This document shows, one piece after another, positions 50,235-61,439 of a DNA stretch of 64,000 nt. How positions within the stretch are numbered: position 1 is the first letter of the stretch; every line of letters starts with the position of its first letter. The notes beneath the pieces were generated by a model. It was given only the letters and a program-made list of their open reading frames with translations. It had not been told where the DNA came from and did no database searches. The stretch spans positions 1 to 64,000 of the forward strand of contig OW569346.1 in NCBI GenBank assembly GCA_937625935.1, in the 5' to 3' direction. The translations under genes were made by a program, and so were the position numbers. Source of the stretch: Tetramitus jugosus. Its lineage: Eukaryota > Heterolobosea > Eutetramitea > Acrasida > Vahlkampfiidae.

Positions 50235-52582
50235 TTATTGTTCTGTCATTTCAATTTCTTGAACTGTTCCTTCGCCAGCTTGTTCGTTTGGCTTTGCTTC
50301 TTCTGCTAAAGTGTCAACCACAGAAGCTCTGATAGTAGAGTTCATTCGACTCATTTGGAACGATCGGAATGCGTCTTGCTGTAGCAGAGTACAAACCGCG
50401 TTGTAAACTGTGTCGAACACATCAGGTTGCCCTAAACCATTCTTTAACTTGCTTTGCTCACTTTGAACCAAGTTTCCTGGCAAGTTCAACTCCTTCTTTG
50501 CCTTCCGTCTCAAGAATGTCTCATAAATGTACGCTTGTTTCTCAATACGTTCCACAGTGTTCTTTGTTTCTCTGTATTCGATCACAGCTTCAATGAACAA
50601 GATACTTTCATCATTGTGCATCTGAGTACAGTATTCCTTGAACTTGGCTCTGGATTCACCGTCTTGAATCGTCCGATGGAACAACAAATCACTATTGTCA
50701 ACAAAGGTGACACCTGATAGAGGAGAGGATGGACTGAAGGCATTGGATGCAGTCGTTGCTTGTTTCATTGCTTCGCTGCTTGCCTTAATAATAATGATGT
50801 ACAAATGATCGTCTCTGCTACCAACCATGGCTTGTGATTTGGTCACAGAAATCTCACTAGGAATCTTGTTGCTAAACTTTGAAGTGAGCTCCATGGGGAT
50901 CATTTGAATCGTGGACTGCGATTGATTCACCTCGTTCACAAACGTGTCATACAACATCTCAGGATCCTTGTAATTGGGGAAGATTTGATTGAATGACATC
51001 TTGGATAGACCCTTGGAACCTTGACCAAACACTGTACGGAACAACTTGTTAAATTCAAGGAATTTTCCATTCTTGTCAACGACAAGCACCGCAAATGGAA
51101 CAGAATTCATGACACCTCTAGTTCTGTGCTCCTCAATAGCGATACGATCCAACAAGTTTTCCAATTTGCAATTGTTCTCTTGCAGTGCATCGACACGTTC
51201 ACGGAAAGCCATTTGCACATAGTTTCTGACCACAAAGTGCTTGACAACAACTGCTCCAGCGACACACAAGCTCATAACGATAAAGCATATGAGAATGACA
51301 AACAGACCAATGAATTGGTTACGTCTAGAGTCATCTCCCACTGTCAAAAAGCTTTCTTTTGGTGCATAAATCAGAGTCCAGTTACGATCAACAATCATAA
51401 CCGTTTGAACAGTCTTGAACTTGCTCTTCTTGATTTTGCCGCGAATATCCCCATAATCGGCAATGTTACTGTACACGAAAGCTTTTCGTTCTTCTTGATC
51501 ATTAGGATCCATGCTCACGCGATCAGCACTATACGAGAGCAATACAGAGTCATAAACAACGACATACAAGCTCGAAGTATCGTACCATTCTGTAGTTTTG
51601 ACCAACTCTTCCATCACGAGGACACCACGAACGAAACCAAGGAGAGTTTCAATCTTTGGCTGTCCCTCGTAATAGGGAGCAGTGAACACTGGCTTGTACA
51701 CTTGGAAAAACGGTTGATCACCTACTGGAGCAAGGTTGGGCGTAATGGTGACGATACCGTTATTTAGATACGAATTCAACATGATCTCACCTCTGACTGA
51801 GCCAGAGCTTGGATCAAAACCCATCATTGAAGTCACACCATCAGCATACGGGAAGAGGTAAGCTGTTGGAAACATGCCATACTTTTGCACAGAGGTATCA
51901 TTATCCGAGCGCACAACAATCTCATTGGAAGTGCCGTTGGAATATCCATAAATTTCATAATTCTTGTAATTGTCATCTACAGCGGCAAAATTTCTCATGC
52001 GCGCCACAAATTCTTCTCTCATGAGACCAGGGACCACTCGCGGATGCCACGACAAACTAATGATGCCATTGACAAGCAAGTGAGAACCGTTGACAAGTGT
52101 GGCATACTCCAATGGACCAAAAGGATCAGTTAATGTCTGTGAAGAGGAGAGATTAAAGCTCGTGTGGAAGAGCTTTGCCATGGTGGCCATAGTGTCCATG
52201 TTGTAAGTGAACAAGTTGATATCAGAGGCGAATTGGGTCGCTCTTGCTTTGGCAGAACGGTTCAGAGCTTGTTGGATAGTCCTGTGTGTCGTTCGTTGAA
52301 CCTCATAAAAGGCTAAGCAACCAAATCCAATGCCCATGCAAATGAGAACAAGCATGAGCAGGATAGCAGGTATATCAAAGAAGAATTTACTGTAATAGTG
52401 GTATAGTGGTGGTGGACAATGTGTGAGTGTGAGTAAGTGAGTGAATTGGATAAAGATGAAATGAGAGAAATGAGAGAGCTTTGAGCTTACCTCTTGTTGT
52501 GCCACTTGGCCAAGGTAGGATGCTTGATTTGGTCAAAGTCCTCTTGAACATTCTTGAAGAATGATGATGTTGTTGTACTCAT
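50235..52582 (-). CDS. CHASE-PAS-RGS membrane sensor protein, two exons, 748 aa
   Basis: Exon 1 is 52582-52491 (ATG), exon 2 is 52389-50235; the 101-base intron starts GTAAGC, ends TTACAG and keeps frame. Helix 1 lies near residues 35-58. The outer region contains a CHASE-like pattern (NYEIYGYSNG; GYSADGV-like FPYADGVTSMMGFD; RGEIML...FFQVYKPVFT). Helix 2 lies near 387-420, then a PAS-like part (FAVLVVDKNGKFLEFNKLFRTVFG) and an RGS domain near 600-715 (FKEYCTQMHNDESILFIEAVIEYRE). CHASE domains sense small ligands and RGS domains speed G-alpha GTP hydrolysis, so it may link an outside signal to G-protein shut-off. Confidence 0.82.
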
Positions 52583-53306
52583 TATTGTTGTTCTTGTTCT
52601 TCTTGTTCTTGTTGTTGTTGTTGTTGTTAATGGGAAACGATGGACCTAGGTCTCTATGGTTCACTTCACACAAAGCTCTGAGATTAAAATGTGATGATTG
52701 TTCTCTGGTTGACCGACGACCCTTTCACAACAGCTAATATTTCAAAAACTTGATGAATATTGGGTGGTTTGTTTGTGTTATTCTGTGTTAGTTTGGTTTT
52801 GCTGTGAGAGTATAGAGAAGCTCTTGTGTCGAATATTTCAATTTGCTACTCCGAGAGTGTCAGTGTGTGACACTTGGACCGGATGTTCGTGCGTCGACTA
52901 TCCACGCAATATTGGTAACATGGTTCCATCAAATGTCATGATTGTAACGCGACGGGCTGCACAAATCTGGTTTTATCACACAAACACAGTTGTCTCAACC
53001 CGCAACTCAATAGCCCGACGGTGGTTTGACAGGAGGAGCTCGGTAGAAAAGGGGTCCACCTTTTGAGTTCGGCAGAGCTGCACATTTCGAGATGCAGAGT
53101 CCATTTTGATTGCAGTTCTCCCAAGGGAGTGTCGGATAAAAATGAACAACCGTCAATTACCAAATGAAAAAAGGTCGACAAAAACGAAAATAGGTGACTC
53201 AACTTATTTTGGCAAATATACTAAGGTGTCAATCGCTCACGCCTCTCTCAAGCATTAAAACTATACAACAATGTGTTAGTCAACCAAAAAACAAATACAA
53301 CTAACC
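52583..53306. other. Intergenic region (about 720 bases)
   Basis: Contains a GTT-rich microsatellite near 52584-52627. No convincing ORF, tRNA or repeat besides that. Confidence 0.5.
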
Positions 53307-53516
53307 ATGAATAACTTCCAAAGCCACGTTCAACAAGAACAAATCGAAGATTATTATCACACACCTTGTTCTTTTTCCAAGCAAAAACCACAGGGGGAGG
53401 AAGCAGCTGAGGCCAAAATGGCTCCACAGGAGGAGAGGGATGATGGAAATCATGAGAATGAGTTTGTTAGCCGAAAACAAACCGAGCAACTGAGTGATTA
53501 TGCTTGCACAAAATAA
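53307..53516 (+). CDS. Small protein, 69 aa, paralogue of the gene at 32321
   Basis: ATG 53307, stop 53514-53516. A hydrophilic Glu/Lys-rich protein that shares the pattern Q-x-EQ(I/M)E-(D/E)-Y-(F/Y)-x-TP near the start and a Q-x-EQL-x-x-Y segment near the end with the two-exon gene at 32321-32669. No upstream exon is evident. The pair supports that both are real proteins, family unknown. Confidence 0.5.
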   Translation: MNNFQSHVQQEQIEDYYHTPCSFSKQKPQGEEAAEAKMAPQEERDDGNHENEFVSRKQTEQLSDYACTK

Positions 53517-53938
53517 ATGCTTCACCAAACTTCAAAAAACCAAATTATTTTTTGGCAATGTGTCTTTGCGGAAATTACGGTCAAATATTGTTCGTACTTT
53601 CATGAGAAACGCAAGCTTTTAGAGCACTTGTGGTTTCCACTCGTGTTCGCACTTTCTATCTGGCGTGAATAGATCATCTGGATGCTCTTGCTTGTCGTTT
53701 CTCACATGGACAAAGATTTGAGAGTGGATGAGTGTAATCTTCTGTCAGTTACTTGTAACTGATGACCTGTAGCAATACGCAAGATGACTCAACTTAGTAA
53801 ATGAATCACACAGCACTGTTTTTTTCCAAAATTGCCCATCGAGGTTCATTGGCTGCGTCTTGTCATCTTTATTGTGATCTTGTTTTCACAACTCCTACAT
53901 GAAAAGAGATATCTGTACAAGAACTTTAAGTTCCCTAG
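53517..53938. other. Intergenic region
   Basis: About 420 bases with no ORF, RNA gene or repeat that I can support. Confidence 0.4.
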
Positions 53939-55921
53939 TTAATCATCGTGTGAATCTTGCGAGTCTTGGTCATCATAATCAGAATCACTGCTGCTCTCTT
54001 CTTTGTAAATATAGACGTATTCATCGTTTTCAGCCATGTTTGTCTTCAGTTGATACCGCAGAGCTGATGTCATATCAGATTCATAGCCATCAGGGAAAGT
54101 GTCCAAGTAGGCAGATTTCTGACGGAGACAAGGACAACATCTCTCCATGCATCCATTCATCGATTCACAAACATTAGCAACATGGTAGCTGACATCACAA
54201 CAGCGACTGCAATCATAGCAGGCACTCGAGGCAGATTTTTGAGGATTGCATTCCTTGCAGCAATAGCAGCAACAGAGAGTGCAGCAAACAGCGCAGCATA
54301 CGTTGAGAGCAATCAGTACAATAAATCCACCTGCAATTCTCTGTTTTGTAATGATTTCAAACAGTGGACAGAGTGGTAAAATGTTTCTGCAATTCTTGGG
54401 ATCCATAGCAATGATACGGAACGTTGTGTCATCAGTTGCTTCCGCTGCCGAGAAGATGTACCGCGTTTTCGATCCTTGGATAGGGCTCTTCCAGGAGTGG
54501 TACCGGAGTCCGCAATGAGACGGAGAGATACCACTCTGTCCATACAACATGATATGATTGATGGAAACGCTATCCGAGGAGAGAAGAATAACATTCTTGC
54601 TCGTGTCAGAAAGAGAGAGGAGATCAGTTGGATAACTGCCCGATTTCTTGGACATGGAGTCTGTCCAATACGTTCCATTGATCATTATACTTTGTTCATA
54701 TGTTCCATTGACAGAAGTGTGATTGACCATTGAGGCACAGAGAGTAAAGAGACCATCTTTCCTTGATACCAATATAGCTGTTCCGTTAGCACAAAATTGA
54801 GAACGCTTTCCATTCACTTGTGCAACACTTAAAATTGGTGCATTAGGTGTTAAGAACTCAAAGAAGGAACTATGATCAAACTCAATCTCTCCATTGTCAA
54901 TATTATAGGCAACAGTGTAATACACATTTGTTGTCTTATTCACAGCGGATGCCACGAGTAATCTCTCACTCTCCAGTAGTGTAAACACTCGTTGAAACGA
55001 AAAATCAGACGTGTGCTTCCATAGGACATGACCACTTTGTGCATCTAAGCAAACAATCATGTTCGAATGTTCTGCACCAGTCTCATTGACGTATGTGACT
55101 CCCAAGTAAACTCTTTGTTCTGAAACAACCATACCACCAATCGTATCACCAAAATACGTGGCATCCCAGATGTGATGCCCTGTTTCCAAGTGCAACGCAC
55201 TCAAATGGAGTGCATATGGACCTGCAAAATAAACAAACACTTGTCTCGTTTGTTCATCAACAATCAACTCAAATTGATTCGAGATCCGAAGTGCTTCATT
55301 GGCCCAAATCAATCGCAATGGCTCTTGTTTCTTCTTCTTCTTTGCATCTTGTTCATTGCCATCATTCAATACATAGGCAGAGAGAAGCAATGAGCTTGCT
55401 CCTTCAGAATCAGCAGGCTTCAATGTCAGAAACATGGTCGTCGTCCGTTCTTCCGCTCCTGTTGTTGCTACTCCTGTTGAATCAACTGACAATTGTTGTT
55501 GCTCTTGATGTGAAGACAGTGCAATCACATAGCCAAACGTGTCCAAGCTCCATTGAGTCACAACAACACCAGTCTCCTGGTTGAGTATCACATTTTTGTA
55601 AACAATAAAAAAATTCCCCGATGTGTCATTTGTCTGCAAAACCGAGAATTGAGGAATTTCCTTCATTTGCACCAAAAGCTTTTTTTTGGTTTTGGGACTG
55701 GAGAGGGCAACAGAGGTCCACATGGTGCACACACCAGACACGTCATCCACATTGTATGGTGACTCATTGGAATGGATCGAATTGAAGCTTGGTTGAAGCC
55801 ATTGTGCTTCAGTCATCATTGTAGTGAATGACAATAGAATCATCATGATGACTAACAACGACATGAATACCACCTGTCGACATTTAAAGGTGTAAAAGCT
55901 ATGGTGCATTCGCATGGTCAT
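53939..55921 (-). CDS. Type I membrane protein with beta-propeller-like (PQQ-like) ectodomain, 660 aa
   Basis: ATG 55921. A long hydrophobic start (about residues 15-38) is a signal anchor or signal peptide. The luminal part has WD/PQQ-like blades (GHHIWDATYFGDTIGG; IVCLDAQSGHVLWKHTS) and many N-glycosylation motifs. A helix at about 530-552 (GGFIVLIALNVCCAVCC) is followed by a Cys-rich cytoplasmic region with more than 15 Cys, perhaps palmitoylated, and an acidic Asp/Ser tail. The role is unknown; a scaffold or receptor at the cell surface or endomembrane is plausible. Confidence 0.7.
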   Translation of the reverse strand: MTMRMHHSFYTFKCRQVVFMSLLVIMMILLSFTTMMTEAQWLQPSFNSIHSNESPYNVDDVSGVCTMWTSVALSSPKTKKKLLVQMKEIPQFSVLQTNDTSGNFFIVYKNVILNQETGVVVTQWSLDTFGYVIALSSHQEQQQLSVDSTGVATTGAEERTTTMFLTLKPADSEGASSLLLSAYVLNDGNEQDAKKKKKQEPLRLIWANEALRISNQFELIVDEQTRQVFVYFAGPYALHLSALHLETGHHIWDATYFGDTIGGMVVSEQRVYLGVTYVNETGAEHSNMIVCLDAQSGHVLWKHTSDFSFQRVFTLLESERLLVASAVNKTTNVYYTVAYNIDNGEIEFDHSSFFEFLTPNAPILSVAQVNGKRSQFCANGTAILVSRKDGLFTLCASMVNHTSVNGTYEQSIMINGTYWTDSMSKKSGSYPTDLLSLSDTSKNVILLSSDSVSINHIMLYGQSGISPSHCGLRYHSWKSPIQGSKTRYIFSAAEATDDTTFRIIAMDPKNCRNILPLCPLFEIITKQRIAGGFIVLIALNVCCAVCCTLCCCYCCKECNPQKSASSACYDCSRCCDVSYHVANVCESMNGCMERCCPCLRQKSAYLDTFPDGYESDMTSALRYQLKTNMAENDEYVYIYKEESSSDSDYDDQDSQDSHDD

Positions 55922-56084
55922 ATATCGTTACTTCATCCAACAATGAACGATCATGCAAAGGGTTTTGTTGTCGCTGTTATTGGCGCGTTTTTCGGAGGAA
56001 TTGGAGGAAACCCCGCGGAATTCTTTTGTTTCGTGCAGACTTCAATTTCCATATTTGTTCAAGCCGAACAGAACTACGGAAAGA

Positions 56085-58172
56085 TTATTCCTCGTCTTCT
56101 TGATGATTTCTCCTTCTTTCCATGACTTGTCGATATTGATTGGTGGTGGAGAATCTGGTGAATGAATCACTGAGACGAGAGAGGACATGTGGGCCAATAG
56201 CAATACTCACCCGAAGAGAAATGTCGTCCTTTCGTTCATCTCGATAGTACATTAGCATGTGTCTCACTCGTCTTCGAACAGAATTTCTGCAATCGATCGC
56301 GTACGCAGAGCTATCTGTGAAGTAAATATTGATAATGGCATTGAGCTCGGCTCGCTCAATCTTATCTCTTCTCACAAACTTGAGCAGTATGGACCACATG
56401 TACAGATTCTTCACTGTAAATTCATACTTGCAATACTCTTCTACCAAGTGATACATTTCTTCGTCTGCTAACAACCTTTGCAGTTGAAAAAGATCAAATT
56501 GTCTCGTAGCGTCAAAATATTGAAATGAACTGGAGTTCTTATGACGCATAAGTTGAATGATGCAACATAGTCCACCTACATAAATCATTCTCTCCACTAT
56601 ATTTTGAATAGCACAGAGTATCACATATCCAATCGAGAATATCATGTGATTCTCGGTACTAAGGCTACCGTCATTGGTGAGAGAAAACAAGTTTAGAGAA
56701 GAGAATAGAAACACTGAGAGTATGACCAATAGGTTCTCCTTTCTGAAAATGAGGGGATCTTGAAATTCAAAGAAATGCCTCAAGCCCTTTGATTGGATAT
56801 TCTTTGCATGTAATATCATATCCACAATTGTTGACATCAGAGCAAAACTACCAACTATTGCCATGTAACAGTACCAGTGAATAGTAATAATTTTCTTTCG
56901 AGTAACGTCTCTGCCTGATGCCGTCATAACAATAGATGCTGACAAAATTGAAAAGCCAACAATCGTACATATAAATCCCCAAAGCCATATGCACTTGTAC
57001 TGTGGGAACCAATTATGAACTCCTGGAACATCATCTGGATTATCTGTTAGCAGTGGATCTGGTGACAAAACATAAAAGTATTGAATATAGTAGCATCTCA
57101 TTCTCATCAGCACATAGGCACAGATGACAGCTAAGAGAGATACTGATTGCACGAACTCTAGAATTACCACATGCATAGCACTTGCATAATCTAGAATAAA
57201 ATCAGAATATTGATACTTCCACAGTGTAATTACAGACAGAATCAGTTGTGACAAGTCAAAAATAATCAGACCTGTGAAACAAAAGTGAGCGGACGTGATC
57301 CTCGGTTTCGTTAATGTTTCATTTCGAAGTTTGTAGAGCGACAAAAGAAACAAGGAGCTAAAAGTGATACTAATGATTCTCAGTAATATCTGACATGTAG
57401 AATCGATCAATTCACTGGATCTCCTGTGACCAAAGTAGCTATCCTCGTTGTGACAAGATATGCAAGCATCATTCAACAAATTATCTTCTGTGGTTGATAT
57501 CCGGGTGTTGTTCACCTCTGGAATAAACATACTCTCCAATTCATAGTACTGATATTGGTCGTATGTAATTTGTAAGGTGATTAAACTTAATGGTCCTGTG
57601 ACAAACTTCAACCCTCTCTGATACTTTGCCTCAATGCCAATCATCTCCTCCTTTTCCATGTCACGCATCAATAAAACCGAGCACTTCATTTTATCTCCTT
57701 CAGCAATCATGCTGAAATTATGTTCTTCACTTCTTATTTCCCAGGACACTTTATCTGTGGTCATCACATCAACCAAAATGGTGAAACGATCCATCATTTC
57801 ATCTTCGTTTTGTCTCGAAAATTCATTTCCCTTCTTCAATGCAAAATCCAGCTCTAAACTCAATATTCCTCTCTTTTCCAATTGTTTCTGATCCATGGAC
57901 AGCATGACAATGTTTGAGTTATGTTCCAGTTCGAGTCCTGATTGTCCACTTGGCTGCACCTTATTCCCGAACGCGATCAAACTACTTTTGTCATTATGAA
58001 TGGGACGAAAACACTTCAAGTTTCCAATTTCCAGAGGTCTATTCGCACTGTTGGTACTGTTGTCACTTTGACCAAAGATTCGACCAATGGACATTACATG
58101 ACCATGAGAATCACCTGTCAGTAATGTTAGAAGAAGACAGAGAAATAACATTCTCGCTACTTGTGCTGTCAT
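56085..58172 (-). CDS. Seven-helix receptor-like protein with C-terminal RGS domain, 695 aa
   Basis: ATG 58172. A signal peptide (about residues 5-24) is followed by a roughly 230-residue ectodomain with Asn-glycosylation sites, then about seven hydrophobic helices (about 265-555; for example LLRIISITFSSLFLLSLY, AFICTIVGFSILSASIV). The C-terminal segment (about 565-690; FQLQRLLADEEMYHLVEEYCKYEFTVKNLYMW) resembles an RGS domain. Such receptor-RGS fusions are known from plants and protists. It lies beside the CHASE-PAS-RGS gene, with the propeller-like gene between them. Confidence 0.72.
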   Translation of the reverse strand: MTAQVARMLFLCLLLTLLTGDSHGHVMSIGRIFGQSDNSTNSANRPLEIGNLKCFRPIHNDKSSLIAFGNKVQPSGQSGLELEHNSNIVMLSMDQKQLEKRGILSLELDFALKKGNEFSRQNEDEMMDRFTILVDVMTTDKVSWEIRSEEHNFSMIAEGDKMKCSVLLMRDMEKEEMIGIEAKYQRGLKFVTGPLSLITLQITYDQYQYYELESMFIPEVNNTRISTTEDNLLNDACISCHNEDSYFGHRRSSELIDSTCQILLRIISITFSSLFLLSLYKLRNETLTKPRITSAHFCFTGLIIFDLSQLILSVITLWKYQYSDFILDYASAMHVVILEFVQSVSLLAVICAYVLMRMRCYYIQYFYVLSPDPLLTDNPDDVPGVHNWFPQYKCIWLWGFICTIVGFSILSASIVMTASGRDVTRKKIITIHWYCYMAIVGSFALMSTIVDMILHAKNIQSKGLRHFFEFQDPLIFRKENLLVILSVFLFSSLNLFSLTNDGSLSTENHMIFSIGYVILCAIQNIVERMIYVGGLCCIIQLMRHKNSSSFQYFDATRQFDLFQLQRLLADEEMYHLVEEYCKYEFTVKNLYMWSILLKFVRRDKIERAELNAIINIYFTDSSAYAIDCRNSVRRRVRHMLMYYRDERKDDISLRVSIAIGPHVLSRLSDSFTRFSTTNQYRQVMERRRNHQEDEE

Positions 58173-58349
58173 CTTTGTTATTTGTTCAACGGAAACTTTT
58201 AGTATTGACTTCTTTTTCAGAACGCGCTATCCGAGCAAAAAACTCCCATGCTTTCTTTTTTCGGCAAATTGAGTGTCAGAACACACCGTACTTCTTCAGA
58301 GAGAAGTGGTGATGATATTATCAGATTATTTTGTCTCAGATGATACTCT

Positions 58350-59408
58350 TTATTGACTGGTTGAACCAGTTTTCAATTGTTTCTTTAGTTCTTCCAGGCG
58401 AGAAATCTTTTCACAGTTGAAGACACTGGCTGCTGAGACTGAACCTCCTAAATGTTCAAGCAAGTTGCTTCCATCGGCTCCTCTGTCCAACATTCCATCA
58501 ATTACTTTGGCCAACTCCTCCGTGTTGCCCTTCTTGACAAACTTGTACTTTTGAATCAACTGTTCACTCAAAAACACTTTGACAAAGCTCCATAGGATAT
58601 TGAGCGTCCAACCCGTGTTACAAATGATGGCTGCGCTCAACCGATCGGCATGACACTCACCCAACTGAACAAACATGTCCTTCATGCGCTTCACCAGACC
58701 CAAGCCAACAGAACAACCATCCATATCAATAATCCATAGTGCTTGATACACAAACGGATGAGTCTGCTCCATTCTCTCAATGGCACGCTCCGTAATATAC
58801 ACAAAATACTTGAATTTCAACAGCATATTCTCCTCGCTGTCCCACCCTGATCCCTCACTATCCAAATTCTTCATATTGGCATAAATAACGGGTCTAAACT
58901 CTCGATCGTAACCATACACTTGCAATAAGCGACTAGGACCGACCTGTTTCAGCGTATCTCTAAACTCGTATAGATCTGGTCTTTCGCGTGACCTCCACTC
59001 GATCATGGCTCTCAACTTTTGTCGTGCCAACTCAAAATTCCACTCGTAGCCACTCAAGTAACGATAATAGGTCATCTCGTTGTGCAACAATCGTTCGATA
59101 TCAGAATTGGGCAGATAGTTGGATACTCTCTAACCATCATCATCGTTGTCATCCTCAGTGTCATCTTGATCGTTCAACTCGCCCTCGTCAGAATTCTCTT
59201 TTTCTGTGCTCTCACTGTTTTGGTAGACATCGAGACCCTTGGTAATGGAACGCTTCAATTTGCGTAGTGTCTTGAGTTGTTCTGGTGTGACCTGGGATAG
59301 TGGATCTGTGAGTTGCTTGTCGCTTGGAATGGTCGGTAGTTGACCGTACAGCTCAATAGTCAATCGTTGAATTTCATCTTGAACAGAAAGATTCTTGTTG
59401 TCCGTCAT
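58350..59408 (-). CDS. Sec14/CRAL-TRIO lipid-binding protein, two exons, 322 aa
   Basis: ATG 59408. Exon 1 is 59408-59216 and exon 2 is 59125-58350, joined by a 90-base GTGAGA...GAGAG intron that removes an acidic run and an in-frame TAG (59130-59132); without splicing the same frame is broken there. A CRAL-TRIO N-like part (ERLLHNEMTYYRYLSGYEWNFELARQKL) is followed by the lipid-binding core (RPVIYANMKNL; IIDMDGC; CNTGWTLNILWSFVKVFLSEQ). Such proteins move phosphatidylinositol or other lipids between membranes. An alternative is stop readthrough or an unspliced truncated form. Confidence 0.85.
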
Positions 59409-59621
59409 GTTAGCTCAGTAGTAGTGTTTGTTTGTGTGGAGTGAATTGGTTTTTTGGGTGATAAGCTCTTCTGGCCATTGAGTTCTGTGATAATGACACA
59501 CAGAAAAACGCACATCAACTCTGGGGCAACTTCCAAGGAGCGGAGTTCCAATGATTGATGACTGGTGACAAAAAAAATTTACAGGAAACAAACAGGGACA
59601 AGCTTGGCACACAAAAATATT

Positions 59622-60965
59622 TTACTGTTTTTGCTGCTTGCTGAGATGGAGTTCAATGGATTTGTGACAGATTCTGCAAGTGTTCTTCTTCCAGATGTTG
59701 TCCTCATAGGGACAATCTGTCATTTCATTGTTGATCGACGACGAAGACGTTGGGGACGACGACGATGGTGAATGGGACTTGGTCGTCGCGAATCGAGGTG
59801 AAGAACTCGATGGAGACAAAGTAGTAGGCGAAGATGAATGCACTAAACTTGCATTACGCGGACTCGCTTCCTTACTGTTACTCGCGCCAATTGTAGGGGA
59901 AACCGGCGGAGAATCTCCTCTCAGCCACCTCGGAGAAATTCCTCGCTGATGATGGTTGCTGTTTACAGCTACATTCCAACGGTCTCTAGGGGACAATGAC
60001 GCCCAAAAATGACTCTTTTCATGTGAGTGAGCCTGCTGTGCATAATGAGGATCATCCAAACTAATTTCCTGATTGACCGACGAAGTTCTTCTCGTCTTCT
60101 CTTTCAAGTGCAAATGTTTTTCTTGGAAACAATGCCTACAGAGTCCTCTCTTCCAAATGTGTGGTTCAAACTTGTGCGTTGTAATCATTCCCCTACTACC
60201 ACCACCACTACCACTACTACTACCATTGTTGTTATTATTGTGATGATGATGATGATGATGACTGCCTTGATTAAATTGATTGAGAGCTAACATGGAATTG
60301 GAGTAAACAACTGTATCACGCAATCCCAACTCTGGAGAAGTTGCACTCATGGCATTCGATGATGAATGAGATGATGAAGGTGATGGACTGACAGCTCCCA
60401 TCATCATCATTGCATAGGGTGAGTGCCTTGGAGGAGTCGAAACAGAACGAGACCTTCCTGTCATTACATTTGTGTTTTTTCTAGATGGTGATTTCATCAT
60501 TGATGTGTTTGTTGTTATATGATGATGATGGTCATTGAAGTTGTTGTTGTTGTCAGCGGCATTTTCAGGAGAGCAACAAGAAGATGATTCTTCAGAAGTG
60601 CCGACAACGACATCAATTGTTGGGTAGTTGTTTGCTTCTTCAAGCACATCAATGTTGTTGTTGTTGTTGATATTGTTTTCAGCTTTTGAGTTTTTTTCAT
60701 TCATGGAGCTATGTATGTAGATGGGAGTGGATGGTTCAATGTCGATATTGTCATTGTCATCTGTGGTGGTGGTGGTGGAGGTGAGTAGCAGCTGTTTTTT
60801 TTCATCTTCCAACAGGAGAACCGCAGCCGACAAGTGATATCCGTGTTCCAACAGTTGTGCAATCATGTGGTTGACATTGAAGAAATGTGGTGATTGCTGT
60901 TGAGTAAGTAATAATGACTCTTTGGAGGAAGAAAAAGGTTCGTCTGGAGAGGGTTCAGACAGCAT
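59622..60965 (-). CDS. Low-complexity protein with a duplicated WK...CxxC...LH motif, 447 aa
   Basis: ATG 60965. An N-terminal helical part (residues 25-60; HMIAQLLEHGYHLSAAVLLLEDE) may be a LisH-like dimerisation segment. Then there are Asn, His and Ser runs. Two copies of a small motif stand out: FEPHIWKRGLCRHCFQEKHLH (about 269-289) and YEDNIWKKNTCRICHKSIELH (about 422-442, at the C-terminus). Each has CxxC followed by His, a likely zinc site. I cannot name the motif. Confidence 0.7.
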   Translation of the reverse strand: MLSEPSPDEPFSSSKESLLLTQQQSPHFFNVNHMIAQLLEHGYHLSAAVLLLEDEKKQLLLTSTTTTTDDNDNIDIEPSTPIYIHSSMNEKNSKAENNINNNNNIDVLEEANNYPTIDVVVGTSEESSSCCSPENAADNNNNFNDHHHHITTNTSMMKSPSRKNTNVMTGRSRSVSTPPRHSPYAMMMMGAVSPSPSSSHSSSNAMSATSPELGLRDTVVYSNSMLALNQFNQGSHHHHHHHNNNNNGSSSGSGGGSRGMITTHKFEPHIWKRGLCRHCFQEKHLHLKEKTRRTSSVNQEISLDDPHYAQQAHSHEKSHFWASLSPRDRWNVAVNSNHHQRGISPRWLRGDSPPVSPTIGASNSKEASPRNASLVHSSSPTTLSPSSSSPRFATTKSHSPSSSSPTSSSSINNEMTDCPYEDNIWKKNTCRICHKSIELHLSKQQKQ

Positions 60966-61250
60966 GGTGAATGGGTGGAGATGTGTGTTGTTTTGGTTTG
61001 GAGAGTGGTTTTAGAAAAGAAGCCAAATTGAATCTGATCACCCACGGGATGAGGTTGTGAAAAAAATCTGGGTGATGGGTGGCGAAAAGCAGAATATGGT
61101 CAACACAGGATGCCGTCCAATGAACGAAACGGATCGTGGGAAGGTTCCCTTTCGGCCGCAAGGAGTAAAGAGCGGAGTTGTTGGTTTATGATGCAAAGTT
61201 CACCATTTTAACTTTCAATTATGTCAAAGTTCTTCATCACTCATTGGTAT

Positions 61251-61439
61251 TTAAGCACATCCAACATCGGTGGAAATACCCTTGCTTTGACCTGCAGCAC
61301 ACTTGATAGCTCCAGAGACCAAGTGACTGTTTGCAGTTGTAGTACCACAGCTACACAAATGGTCTCCAGAAATACACTTGTTGTACTGAGAAGTGACGTA
61401 ACATTGGGTTCCACAGAGAAGCTTGCCCAGTTCCGCAAT
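61251..61439 (-). pseudogene. Cys-rich fragment without start codon
   Basis: Reading from after a TGA at 61440-61442 to TAA at 61251-61253, about 62 codons have eight Cys in a regular pattern (CGTQCYVTSQYNKC...CSCG...KCAAGQ...VGCA). It has no ATG or signal peptide; the same frame has an ATG upstream (about 61528) interrupted by the TGA. It may be an exon of a small secreted protein or a relic. It sits in the 5' flank of PRP16. Confidence 0.3.

Noticed and set aside
52764-53066. 100-codon plus-strand ORF
   Set aside because: Starts without a good context and looks like random translation; no motif.
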